A stretch of 64,000 nucleotides of DNA, from assembly GCF_016065055.1 (NCBI RefSeq), contig NZ_CP065856.1, forward strand, positions 1,301,836-1,365,835, in the 5' to 3' direction. Both the position numbers and the translations under genes were made by a program. The notes beneath the pieces are model-generated. The model saw only the letters and a program-made list of their open reading frames with translations, had not been told where the DNA came from and did no database searches. Below are positions 15,620 to 24,066 of the stretch, piece by piece; the stretch's first letter is position 1, and every line of letters starts with the position of its first letter. The DNA is from Halosimplex litoreum. Lineage in GTDB: Archaea; Halobacteriota; Halobacteria; Halobacteriales; Haloarculaceae.

Positions 15620-17662
15620 TTACTCCAGGTGGATCCCGCTGATCCTGAGCGTGCTACTGCCGCCCTGCCAGAAGTTGAACCGGACCGAGGGCCGCGACCG
15701 GTCGATCCCGGCCGCCTCCATGTCGACGCGCACCTCGCTCACGCTCGTGCCGATCGAGTCGTCGGTGACGTTCGAGAGCATGGTCCGCACCCCGCCCATG
15801 TCGAACAGCACCTCGGACTCCTCGCCACCGTTCGCGCCGCGGATGGTGAACACGAGCGTGTCGTAGTCGCTGACGTCCTGGTTGATCTGCTCCTGGAACC
15901 AGCCGCCGTTGTCGTACTCTAGGATCAGCTCGCCGGCGGACTCCTCGCCGCCGCCGTTCTCGAAGGAGCCGGCGCCACACCACTGCCCGAGGTCGTTGCG
16001 GTGGTTGGCCCAGCCGGGATCGCCGTCGTAGTTGTCGACGGTCATCCCCTCGGTGGGCGTCTCCGGCGCGTCCGTCGGCGTCGGCGTGTCCGTCGGCGTC
16101 GGCGTGTTCGGCTCGTCGGTCGGCGTCGGCGTGCTCGGCTCGTCGGTCGGCGTCGGCGTCGCGGTCGGCGTCGCGGTCGGCGTCGAAGTCGGCGTCGCCG
16201 TCGCCGTCGCCGTCTCGGTGTCTTCCTCGTCGGGGTTGGGCAGGTCCTCGTTGCGGTTCTCTTCGAGGTACTCCTGCCACCACTGACCGGGACGGGACTG
16301 GTAGTCGTGGATCTCCCAGGTGCCGTCCTGGCTGGAGTCGTGCTGGAAGAAGGCGGGCTCCCAGGTGTGGTCGAAGTTCCAGCAGATCGGGTGGACCGGG
16401 TACTCGTCGATGAACGACTCGAAGTCGTCGGCGTACTCGTCGGCCGTCCCTTCGAGGAACGAGAAGTTGTCCTTGCCGCCGCCCTCGGCCCAGCCGAACT
16501 CGCTGAAGAAGACCGGGACCTCCTGGGCGGGCGTCCCGTAGTAGTCCGACAGCGGCCGGAGGCTGTCGTGGGTGTAGACGTGGCCGCTGTAACAGATGTC
16601 GTCGCCCTGGAACTCGTTCTGGGGCGCCCAGTAGGTGTACTGGCTCCAGCGGGGCGACCCGATGGTCAGGAGGTTGTCGGCGTGCTCGCGGACCGTGTCG
16701 ATCCACGGCTGGGCGCGGTCGACCCACATGTCCCAGTAGCGCTTGGACTCCTGGGCCATCACGTCGGTGTCCTGACCGGCGTCCTCGCCGGCGTTGGGCT
16801 CGCGGGTCGGCGTGCCCCAGTCACCGGCGTACGGGCCGGTCGGCTCGTTGTAGACGTCGTAGATGACGTGCGTGCGGTTGCTGTAGCGGGGCGCGACGAA
16901 GTTCCAGTAGTCGTGCAGCTCCTGGTCGAGTTCGGCGGCGTACTCCTCGGTGTAGCCGTCGAGTTCGGAGGCCTGCTCCTCGGAGTTCCAGAGGACGCCG
17001 CGCTCGCCACAGAAGCCCAGGTCGTTGGGGAACGACTCGTTGCCACACTGGTAGTCGCCGATGTCCGCCTCGTTCTGGGGCTGGTGGAAGATCGGGAAGT
17101 GGCGATGGTAGTCGATCATCACGTACAGCCCCTGCTCCTCGGCAGCGTCGACGATGGGGTCGACGTACGTCGAGAAGTACGTCTCCAGGTCGGTCTCGTC
17201 GAACTGACCCGGGAGTTGGGGGCCCCAGTCGTCGCCGTGGACCATCTGGAGGTCGTTCGCCGCGCTGGCGATGTCCTGGGGCTGGGTCGGCAGTCGGATG
17301 ATCCGGCTGTACCAGCCGCCCTCGTTGGATTCGTCGGTGTTGGTCGCCTTCTCGAAGACGCCCATGGAGTCCTTGCCGCGCCAGCTGCGGGCCAGTCGGG
17401 CGGGGTCGGCGATGTTGACCCCGCGGAGGATGACCTCGTTGTCGCTGGGGTCTTTGATCTTGTTGCCGTCGCGGTGCAGCTGCGGGGTGTCGATCCCGAC
17501 CGCAGCGACCGATCCCGTCAGGGCCTGGGCGAAGCCGGCCGTGACCGCGGCCGCCCCCGTCGCCTTCAGGACGCTCCGACGGGAGAAACTGCCACTCGAG
17601 TCGGAGGTCGATACGTCGTCGTTCGGTTTCTGTGCGCCGTCGTGTGTGCCGTTGTCGCTCAT
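15620..17662 (-). CDS. Secreted GH5 endoglucanase-type enzyme with shared C-terminal domain
   Basis: The protein has 680 residues from the ATG at 17662; the frame is open further upstream but overlaps the preceding gene in another frame, so that part is spurious. A Tat signal (FSRRSVLKATGAAA) leads to GH5 (about 50-480). This starts with TPQLHRDGNKIKDPSDNEV and LRGVNIADP, has the acid/base Glu in IYDVYNEPTGP (about 273) and the nucleophile Glu in VFFSEFGWAEG (about 388). A long linker of TATATPTSTP and TPTPTDEP repeats joins the shared accessory domain (MTVDNYDGDPGW to RISGIHLE). It closely resembles the GH5 gene 31 bp upstream. Expected role: extracellular endo-hydrolysis of beta-1,4-glucan. 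Six cysteines in the mature part are unusual for a haloarchaeal secreted protein. Confidence 0.9.
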   Translation of the reverse strand: MSDNGTHDGAQKPNDDVSTSDSSGSFSRRSVLKATGAAAVTAGFAQALTGSVAAVGIDTPQLHRDGNKIKDPSDNEVILRGVNIADPARLARSWRGKDSMGVFEKATNTDESNEGGWYSRIIRLPTQPQDIASAANDLQMVHGDDWGPQLPGQFDETDLETYFSTYVDPIVDAAEEQGLYVMIDYHRHFPIFHQPQNEADIGDYQCGNESFPNDLGFCGERGVLWNSEEQASELDGYTEEYAAELDQELHDYWNFVAPRYSNRTHVIYDVYNEPTGPYAGDWGTPTREPNAGEDAGQDTDVMAQESKRYWDMWVDRAQPWIDTVREHADNLLTIGSPRWSQYTYWAPQNEFQGDDICYSGHVYTHDSLRPLSDYYGTPAQEVPVFFSEFGWAEGGGKDNFSFLEGTADEYADDFESFIDEYPVHPICWNFDHTWEPAFFQHDSSQDGTWEIHDYQSRPGQWWQEYLEENRNEDLPNPDEEDTETATATATPTSTPTATPTATPTPTDEPSTPTPTDEPNTPTPTDTPTPTDAPETPTEGMTVDNYDGDPGWANHRNDLGQWCGAGSFENGGGEESAGELILEYDNGGWFQEQINQDVSDYDTLVFTIRGANGGEESEVLFDMGGVRTMLSNVTDDSIGTSVSEVRVDMEAAGIDRSRPSVRFNFWQGGSSTLRISGIHLE

Positions 17663-17693
17663 TGGTTGGTAGGGTGTGGGTTCGGTTGTCTGT

Positions 17694-20456
17694 CTATTCG
17701 AGTCGGATCTCGGAGAGTTCGAGCGTGCTACTGCCGCCCTGCCAGAAGTTGAACCGCACCGAGAGGCTGGACGACGAGCGGTCGACGCCGGCGGACTCCA
17801 GGTCCACGCGGACTTCCCCCATGCTGGTGCCGATGGAGTCGTCGGTGACGTTCGAGAGCATCGTGCGGACGCCCCCCATGTCGAACAGCACCTCGGACTC
17901 CTCGCCGCCGTTCGCGCCGCTGACCTCGAAGACGAGCGTCGAGTACTCCTCGATGGACTCGTTGATCTGCTCCTGGAACCAGCCGCCGTTGTCGTACTCC
18001 AGGACGAGCGCGCCGCCGGTCTCCTCGCCACCGCCGTTGGCGAAGGACCCGGCGCCACACCACTGCCCGAGGTCGTTGCGGTGGTTCGCCCAGCCCGGGT
18101 CGCCGTCGTAGTCGTCGACCACCATCGCGTCGGCCGGCGGCTCGTCGGTGGGCGTGTCCGGTTCGTCCGTCGGCGTGTCGGCGGCCTCGGTGGTCGCGGT
18201 GACCGAGGTCTGTGCGGACTCGTTGCCCGCGTTGTCGACCGCAGCGACGCCGACCGTATAGGTGGTGTCGGCCGACAGTCCGTCGACGGTCGCCTCGGTC
18301 GTCCCCGCGGGGACCGTCTGCTCCATCGAGCCGTCGAGGTAGACGGCGTACTCGGCGAGACCGCTCCCGCCGGAATCGGAGACGCCCATCCAGTCGACGG
18401 TCACGGCGTCGGTGCTCGTCGACGCGACCGAGAGGCTGGTCGGGGCGGGCGGGGCCGTCTCGTCGGCGGGGCTGCCGCCGGGGCCGCTGTCGACCGACAG
18501 CGCCAGGTCGAACGCCTCGCTCGTCGGCTCGTCGCCCGGCGAGAGGTAGCCCCCGGCGAAGCCGGTGTAGACGGTGTCACCGGCCAGCCCCACGTCGAAG
18601 GAGGCGACCACGTCGCCGTCGTTACCGGCGGTGTCGCCGCGCACCTGCAGGGTGTAGTTACCCGCGGGCACTTCGACGTAGCCCGCCTGTCCGAAGCTCA
18701 CGCCGTCGAACAGCGTCGACCCCGACGCGGTCGTCACGTCTACCGCCGGCGCGTCCGGCGAGGCGTGGAGCAGGCGGACCCGCGCCATGTCGTCGCCGAT
18801 GTCGCTGTTGTCGTCTTCCAGCACGAGCGGGCGGAACTGCGTGTCCGCGTCGAGTTCGCCCACCGCGGCGACCGTGTAGTCGCTGCCGTCCGCGACGGTC
18901 ACGTCGCCTTCGAAGACCGAATTGCTCGCGTCGCCGGCGGCCGTGATCTCCACGGTGTGAGTCCCGGCCGACACTTCCAGGTAGTCGCTGACCGCCCGGA
19001 AGGGCACGTCCGTGAGAACCGCCGTTCCGTCGACGTACACGTCCACGTTCGGCGCGTCCGGCGAGAAGTGCGCGACACGGAGGTTCGCGCTCCCAGCGGG
19101 CTCGTCGGTGGGCGTGTCGGGCGTGTCCGTCGGCGGCGTCACCGTGCCGTCGCCGGGGATGCCGTCGTTGCGGTACTGTTCGAGCCAGCTCTTGATGTCG
19201 TCGCCCATGCCGCCGCTGCCGGTGGTCAGCGACCACTCACACGGCAGGTCCGAGCAAGCCTCCGGGACCGTGCCGTTGTACGGGTCACCGACGGCGTCGT
19301 CGACGTTCTCGGCGAACGGTCGGTCGAACATGACCGGGCGCCAGACCGGGTCGGCACACCACGCCGTCCAGTGGATCGCCTCGCTCTTCTCCAGGAAGTC
19401 GTGGAAAGCGTCGCCGAACTCGTCGGTCCCGCCGATGTACTGGCCGCCGTTCTCCTCCCAGCCGAACTCGGTGACGAACAGCGGCGCCTGCTCGTAGACG
19501 CCGTTGACGCCCTCGCCGTTGATCGAGGCGTCCTCCCAGTTCTGCTGTCTGCTGGAGTTGTGTCCCGGGTAGATGTGGAAGGTGTAAGCGATGTCCTCGC
19601 CGTCGAACTCCTCGACGAGCGCGCCCTCGGGACTCTGGGTCCAGGAGGGCGAGCCCATGAGGATCAGGTTGTCGGCGTGGCTCCGGATGGTGTCGACCCA
19701 CGGCTGGGCCATCTCCAGCCAGAGCTGCCAGATGTCGGCGACCCACTGCGTATCGGTCGGGTCCTCCCACATCCCTGGCTCGGTGGGCTCGTTGTACACC
19801 TCGTAGAGGACGTGCGAGTCCTCGCTGTACCGGGGCGCCACGATGTCCCAGAACATGTCGACCTCGTCCTGGAGTTCGGTGTTGACCGGCCCCGACTGTC
19901 CCTCCGCCCAGCTCACGTCGCGGTGGCGGTGGTAGTCGATGATGCAGTAGACGCCCCGCTCCTTGCAACGCTCGACGACCTCGTCGAGGTGGTTGGTCAG
20001 GTAGTTCTCCAGCTGGGTCTCGTCGAACGCCGGGACTGGCGGGCCCGAGCCGGGCTCGTACTCACCGATGTCGACGGGCTGGACCGGGACGCGGATCGTC
20101 CGCGGGTACCAGCCGTTGCTCGCGTCGGTGAGCATGTCGATCACCTGGACGGCGTCTTTCCCCCGAGCCGCCGACGTGACGTTGATCCGCTTGGGGTCGG
20201 CGATGTTCACCCCGCGCAGCGTCACGACGTTGCCGTCCGGATCCTTGATCAGATTGCCGTCGCGATGCAACTGAGGGGTCGGGATGCCCGCCGACGCCGA
20301 TCCGACGGCGCCCGCGCCGACACCGAGCGCGACTGCGCCCGCCGCCGCCGTCCCTTTCAGGAAGGTGCGGCGGGACGGTCCCCCCTCGTCCGCGCTCGAT
20401 TCGTTGGATTGCGATGCCTCTCGTCCCCCGTTCGAGGGTTGCTGCTTGTTTGTCAT
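17694..20456 (-). CDS. Secreted GH5 enzyme with two DUF4397 domains, Fn3 and shared C-terminal domain; first gene of the cluster
   Basis: The protein has 920 residues. The ATG at 20456 is preferred over the one at 20498 because a strong Shine-Dalgarno (GGAGG, 6 nt before it) precedes it. Order: Tat signal (PSRRTFLKGTAAAGA), then GH5 (about 45-430) with LHRDGNLIKDPDGNVV, acid/base Glu in LYEVYNEPTEPG (about 222) and nucleophile Glu in FVTEFGWEENGG (about 329). Two DUF4397-like domains, one Fn3 repeat and the shared accessory domain (MVVDDYDGDPGWANHRNDL) follow. The DUF4397 part is nearly identical in DNA to that of the GH10-PKD gene at 4,948-5,565. It is the promoter-proximal gene of the enzyme run, with a TATA box at 20510-20516 and an inverted repeat between promoter and start. 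Confidence 0.92.
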   Translation of the reverse strand: MTNKQQPSNGGREASQSNESSADEGGPSRRTFLKGTAAAGAVALGVGAGAVGSASAGIPTPQLHRDGNLIKDPDGNVVTLRGVNIADPKRINVTSAARGKDAVQVIDMLTDASNGWYPRTIRVPVQPVDIGEYEPGSGPPVPAFDETQLENYLTNHLDEVVERCKERGVYCIIDYHRHRDVSWAEGQSGPVNTELQDEVDMFWDIVAPRYSEDSHVLYEVYNEPTEPGMWEDPTDTQWVADIWQLWLEMAQPWVDTIRSHADNLILMGSPSWTQSPEGALVEEFDGEDIAYTFHIYPGHNSSRQQNWEDASINGEGVNGVYEQAPLFVTEFGWEENGGQYIGGTDEFGDAFHDFLEKSEAIHWTAWCADPVWRPVMFDRPFAENVDDAVGDPYNGTVPEACSDLPCEWSLTTGSGGMGDDIKSWLEQYRNDGIPGDGTVTPPTDTPDTPTDEPAGSANLRVAHFSPDAPNVDVYVDGTAVLTDVPFRAVSDYLEVSAGTHTVEITAAGDASNSVFEGDVTVADGSDYTVAAVGELDADTQFRPLVLEDDNSDIGDDMARVRLLHASPDAPAVDVTTASGSTLFDGVSFGQAGYVEVPAGNYTLQVRGDTAGNDGDVVASFDVGLAGDTVYTGFAGGYLSPGDEPTSEAFDLALSVDSGPGGSPADETAPPAPTSLSVASTSTDAVTVDWMGVSDSGGSGLAEYAVYLDGSMEQTVPAGTTEATVDGLSADTTYTVGVAAVDNAGNESAQTSVTATTEAADTPTDEPDTPTDEPPADAMVVDDYDGDPGWANHRNDLGQWCGAGSFANGGGEETGGALVLEYDNGGWFQEQINESIEEYSTLVFEVSGANGGEESEVLFDMGGVRTMLSNVTDDSIGTSMGEVRVDLESAGVDRSSSSLSVRFNFWQGGSSTLELSEIRLE

Positions 20457-20468
20457 CTCGACCTCCGA

Positions 20469-20488
20469 TACACACCGAGTGGTGTGTA
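20469..20488. promoter_or_regulatory. Perfect 8-bp inverted repeat in the leader of the GH operon (candidate operator)
   Basis: TACACACC, four bases, then GGTGTGTA form a perfect dyad. It lies 13-32 bp upstream of the start codon at 20456 and about 22-47 bp downstream of the TATA box, that is, at or just after the expected transcription start. A repressor bound here would block initiation. One strand contains ACTCGGTGTAT, which resembles ACTGGTGTAT just upstream of the trmB-like gene. Confidence 0.5.
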
Positions 20489-20509
20489 AACTGTACATAG
20501 AACGACCGG

Positions 20510-20516
20510 TATAAAA
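20510..20516 (-). promoter_or_regulatory. TATA box for the GH operon
   Basis: On the minus strand this reads GTTTTAT followed by ACC, inside an AT-rich spacer. It is 54-60 bp upstream of the start codon with the Shine-Dalgarno. The 342-bp spacer (20,499-20,840) between the regulator gene and the first enzyme gene holds no gene that I can see. It contains two copies of ATACAAGTA (20,652-20,660 and 20,756-20,764). Confidence 0.5.
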
Positions 20517-20840
20517 CGTTTTTCTAGCCCGAGAGATAATGAATTACTCAGATCCAGAATAACGATTTTCGAGACCCGAGTAGCCGTTTTTCGGCATATT
20601 AGACGGCTCGATCAGCTATGTAATAACTTTGGTAGGTCATAGTAATATTTCATACAAGTATCTAAAATGACTCGACTGGTCGAACGATGTTTCAGCGTCT
20701 AAATGTGGTACTACCGGCTGTTCTGTCGACATCTCTATCGTTTATACAGCAGTTAATACAAGTAATTTACATCCAAGCCGTAGGGTTACGTATTACATAA
20801 TTAAACGACCTTTCAGCGGCCCAAACAGTGGAGAGGTGGA

Positions 20841-21911
20841 TCACGTGAGCCACTCGACGCCGTCGACGGTGACTCGCTTGACCTCGAGGTCCTCGTGGAG
20901 CGCGCCCCAGCCGCCCACCGTGTATCGGCCCTCGGGAGTCCAGAGGACGATCGTCGCTTGTCCGGAGAGGTCGGTCATCGTGGGCCGCCGTCCGGTGCGC
21001 GCGGAGTCGGCGGAGTACTGGACGTCGGTGAGGACGCCCGAGATCGTTCGGTCGCGTCCGGAGTCCGGTTCCATCCCGCTGACCGTCAGGGAGACGACGG
21101 CGTCGTCCCACCACAGCGGGTAGACGTCCCGGATGAACTCCTCCAGACAGACGTACACCGCCGACCGTCCCCGGCAGCGCGAAATCGTCTCCCAGTTCGC
21201 CCAGAGGCAGGTCTGGAAGTACCACCGGAAGATGAAGGGGATGATGTCGTCGTCGATCACGATACCGTAGGGTTCGGGCATGCGCGTCGTCGGCGCGAGA
21301 CAGGCCTTCGTTCGGTCGACGAGCGCGCAGAACGGGCCGGGGAGCGGCCGCTCGCGGATCTCGGTTATCACGTCGGTGACCGGGTGGTCCGCGATCCCCA
21401 CCTCCCCCGCCGGGACGACAGACGCGCGCACTATCACGTCCGACTCGAACGCCTCCGTCAGCGCGCTCTCGTAGGCGACCAGTTGCTCGTCGGTCAGCGC
21501 CAGGTCGACCGTCGAGTCGGCCTCGCGGATCAGCCCCTCGGCGTGGTCGACGACCGTGTCGACCCGCTTGGTCACGTTCATCTTGTTGTCCCCCAGCGGC
21601 GACGCCTCCCAGCGGTCCTCGATCTCCTCGGCGACCGCCGAGAGCCGGTCGCTCTTCTCGTGGAGGTCCTGAACGAACTCCGCGGGCTCCCTCGCCCGCG
21701 CGTGCAGCGTCTCTCGGTCGAGCGTCTCCACGTATCCCATCTGCTCCAGCTCGGTCAGCACGTCGTAGATCCGCGGGACCGGGACCGAGCAGTTCCTGGC
21801 CACGTCCACGGCCGGCGATACCCCCATGTCCAGCAGCGTCAGATACGCGTCGGCCTGGTAGGAGGTCAACCCCGCGTCCTCCAGTCCCCCCAGGAGTTCG
21901 TCCCGTTCCAT
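20841..21911 (-). CDS. TrmB-family sugar-sensing transcriptional regulator
   Basis: The protein has 356 residues from the ATG at 21911. The frame is open upstream, but residues before MERDELLGG do not look coding, and a TATA-like TATTATAT lies just upstream. It has an N-terminal winged helix (about 10-80, with GLTSYQADAYLTLL and VPVPRIYDVLTELEQMGYVE), a coiled-coil-like linker (to about 115), and a C-terminal sugar-binding TrmB domain (about 130-356). TrmB proteins regulate sugar metabolism and transport genes in archaea by binding sugars. Being directly upstream of and co-oriented with the glycoside hydrolase run, it is the obvious candidate regulator of that locus. Two ACACCAGT direct repeats (21,932-21,939; 21,957-21,964) upstream may serve autoregulation. 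Confidence 0.88.
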   Translation of the reverse strand: MERDELLGGLEDAGLTSYQADAYLTLLDMGVSPAVDVARNCSVPVPRIYDVLTELEQMGYVETLDRETLHARAREPAEFVQDLHEKSDRLSAVAEEIEDRWEASPLGDNKMNVTKRVDTVVDHAEGLIREADSTVDLALTDEQLVAYESALTEAFESDVIVRASVVPAGEVGIADHPVTDVITEIRERPLPGPFCALVDRTKACLAPTTRMPEPYGIVIDDDIIPFIFRWYFQTCLWANWETISRCRGRSAVYVCLEEFIRDVYPLWWDDAVVSLTVSGMEPDSGRDRTISGVLTDVQYSADSARTGRRPTMTDLSGQATIVLWTPEGRYTVGGWGALHEDLEVKRVTVDGVEWLT

Positions 21912-22145
21912 CGTGTTTAAGCGGATATAATACACCAGTACAATAATATTCGCATGACACCAGTTAGCCATATGATACGATCGGGCGCCGAACCGTCGCG
22001 AGTTCGGATCGCTTAAGGGTGCGAGCGGGGAACCGACGGGTAACTCGCTGGGCGGTCGGGCACCAGCGGGCGCCTGCCTGTGCAGGTCGGGATGTGATCG
22101 CCGGCGACGGCGGTTGAACCACGCAACGCCCGGCGGTGAACACCC

Positions 22146-22736
22146 ATGGCAAAGAGCTTCTACACCTACATCCGGGACGCCTGGAAGGACCCGGACGACG
22201 GCAAGCTGGCGGAGTTGCAGTGGCAGCGCAAACAGGACTGGCGCCAGGAGGGCGCCCTCGAACGCATCGAGCGCCCGACGCGCCTCGACCGCGCGCGCTC
22301 GCTGGGCTACAAGGCCAAGCAGGGCATCGTGGTCGTCCGTGCGTCCATTCGCAAGGGCGGCGCCCGCAAGCAGCGCTTCACGGCCGGTCGCCGGTCGAAG
22401 CGTCAGGGCGTCACGCGGATCACGCGCCGCAAGAACCTCCAGCGCGTCGCCGAGGAGCGCACCACCCGCGTCTACCCGAACCTCCGCGTGCTCAACTCCT
22501 ACTCGGTCGGGCAGGACGGCAGCCAGAAGTGGTTCGAAGTGATCCTCGTCGACCCCGAGCACCCCGCCATCGAGAACGACGACGACCTCTCGTGGATCTG
22601 TGAGGACCAGCACACCGACCGCGCGCTGCGCGGCCTCACCAGCGCCGGCCGCCGCAACCGCGGTCTGAACAACCGCGGCAAGGGCACCGAACGCACGCGC
22701 CCCAGCATCTCCAGCAACGAGAACCGCGGCCGGTAG
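22146..22736 (+). CDS. rpl15e: 50S ribosomal protein L15e
   Basis: The protein has 196 residues, the normal length for archaeal L15e, beginning [18 protein letters not shown]. It has the family features [28 protein letters not shown] and a basic C-terminus ([18 protein letters not shown]). It is a component of the large ribosomal subunit. The gene is divergent from the TrmB-like regulator with a 234-bp spacer and stands alone, as is common for this gene in haloarchaea. Confidence is very high. Confidence 0.98.
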   Translation: MAKSFYTYIRDAWKDPDDGKLAELQWQRKQDWRQEGALERIERPTRLDRARSLGYKAKQGIVVVRASIRKGGARKQRFTAGRRSKRQGVTRITRRKNLQRVAEERTTRVYPNLRVLNSYSVGQDGSQKWFEVILVDPEHPAIENDDDLSWICEDQHTDRALRGLTSAGRRNRGLNNRGKGTERTRPSISSNENRGR

Positions 22737-22858
22737 TCGGACCGGATCACAGCTTTTCGCGTCGCTTCGACCCGGGAGCGGCCGCTATCGGCAGACCGTC
22801 GCTATCGGCGAAAAGAGAGACGGGAAAATCGCGAGCGAGCGCGCCGACCGGGGACGCC

Positions 22859-23845
22859 TCAGGCGGCGTGGCCGGCGACGCCGTCGGTCTCGACGCCGTC
22901 GCCCTCGCCGCCGGGCGAGACGGCGCTGACCGCGTAGAAGGTCGCCTCGGGGTCGCGGTGGCGCCGCCAGTGGACCCAGGTCCGCACGAGCAGGTACCCG
23001 CGTCGGAGCCGGCCGAGTTGGGGTGTCTCGGTCAGCACGTCGTAGTCGCGAGCGCGGATGAGTCGGTGGTGTTCCGCGTAGAACACCGCCGCCAGGAGCA
23101 CGCCGAACTGACAGTCCTCGGGGAGCATCCGGATGCCGGCGACCCCTTCCCGGTAGCGGCGTTCGGTCCGCTGGAGCTCGTGGCGCATCGCGGCGACGAA
23201 CCCGTCGGTGACGTTCGCCTCGGCGAGGTCGGACTCCTCGACGTCGAACTGCGCCAGGGTCTCCTCGGGCACGTACACCCGTCCGTAGTCGTGGACGTCC
23301 TCGCGCACGTCCCGCAGGAAGTTCGTCAGCTGGAACGCTTCGGCCAGGGCCTCGGCGTGAGACTGGGCCTGTTCGCGGTCCTCGTCGGGCATCTCCATCG
23401 CGGCCATCATCATGTTCGCGACGGCGACCGACGACCCGCGCATGTACTCCTCTAAGTCCTCGTAGACGGGGTAGCGGGCCGTCTCGATGTCCTGGACCAT
23501 CGCGTCGACGAACACCTCGACCTCGCGGTCCTCGATGCCCGTCCGGTCGGCCAGCGACCGAAACGCGTCGAGGACCGCTCGCTCGTCGTCGGTCAGAACG
23601 GCCGCGTCGTCCGGGTCGAGGTCGCCCAGCGCAGCTGCCCGCATCGCTTCGAGTCGGCGTCGCTGGGCCTGGGGGTCGGGGTCGTCCGTTCGGTCCACCA
23701 CCTCGTCGGCGATCCGGAAGAACGCGTAGAGGACGTACGTCGTCTCCCGGACCCGCTCGGGCAGAAGCTTCGTGGCGGCGTAGAACGTCCGGCCCGTCCG
23801 CCTGTGGATCTGCTTGCTCGTATCGACTTGGTCGCTCGCTGGCAT
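22859..23845 (-). CDS. crtB: Phytoene synthase
   Basis: The protein has 328 residues from the ATG at 23845; an upstream in-frame Met (23899) adds a segment unlike the family. It is a trans-isoprenyl diphosphate synthase fold that condenses two geranylgeranyl diphosphates into phytoene, the first committed step of C40/C50 carotenoid (bacterioruberin) synthesis. Evidence: SKQIHRRTGRTFYAATKLLP near the N-terminus, the first Asp-rich motif in FFRIADEVVD, and the second in NFLRDVREDVHDYGRVYVP, which binds the Mg-diphosphate. It is convergent with rpl15e. No other carotenoid genes are next to it. Confidence 0.95.
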   Translation of the reverse strand: MPASDQVDTSKQIHRRTGRTFYAATKLLPERVRETTYVLYAFFRIADEVVDRTDDPDPQAQRRRLEAMRAAALGDLDPDDAAVLTDDERAVLDAFRSLADRTGIEDREVEVFVDAMVQDIETARYPVYEDLEEYMRGSSVAVANMMMAAMEMPDEDREQAQSHAEALAEAFQLTNFLRDVREDVHDYGRVYVPEETLAQFDVEESDLAEANVTDGFVAAMRHELQRTERRYREGVAGIRMLPEDCQFGVLLAAVFYAEHHRLIRARDYDVLTETPQLGRLRRGYLLVRTWVHWRRHRDPEATFYAVSAVSPGGEGDGVETDGVAGHAA

Positions 23846-24066
23846 TGTTTGATAGAGGGTCGCCGGTCGTAAGAACCCGCATGGTACCGCGGGGACCACT
23901 ACTGGTCAGAGCGCCGGCAGACCGTTGGTGATAGTATGTTCGAGAGAGACTAAATAAGCAACCACCCAAACTGGTTGGGGAGGCACGGCCACGTCCGGCG
24001 AACTGCCCGCGGTCGGCGCCTGCGGGGACGCCACCAGCGACGATTCGAACGCCGCTCCCGAGGGAG

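Noticed and set aside
17663-18058. N-terminal extension of the GH5 gene (frame open to 18,058)
   Set aside because: The extension overlaps the real C-terminal domain of the upstream GH5 gene in another frame and is Arg/Ser-rich as expected for an out-of-frame reading; the Tat signal starts just after the ATG at 17662.
1-20456. Cellulosome-type organisation (dockerin/cohesin)
   Set aside because: No duplicated Ca-binding dockerin motif or cohesin-like repeats were found in any product; the common domain does not resemble a dockerin.
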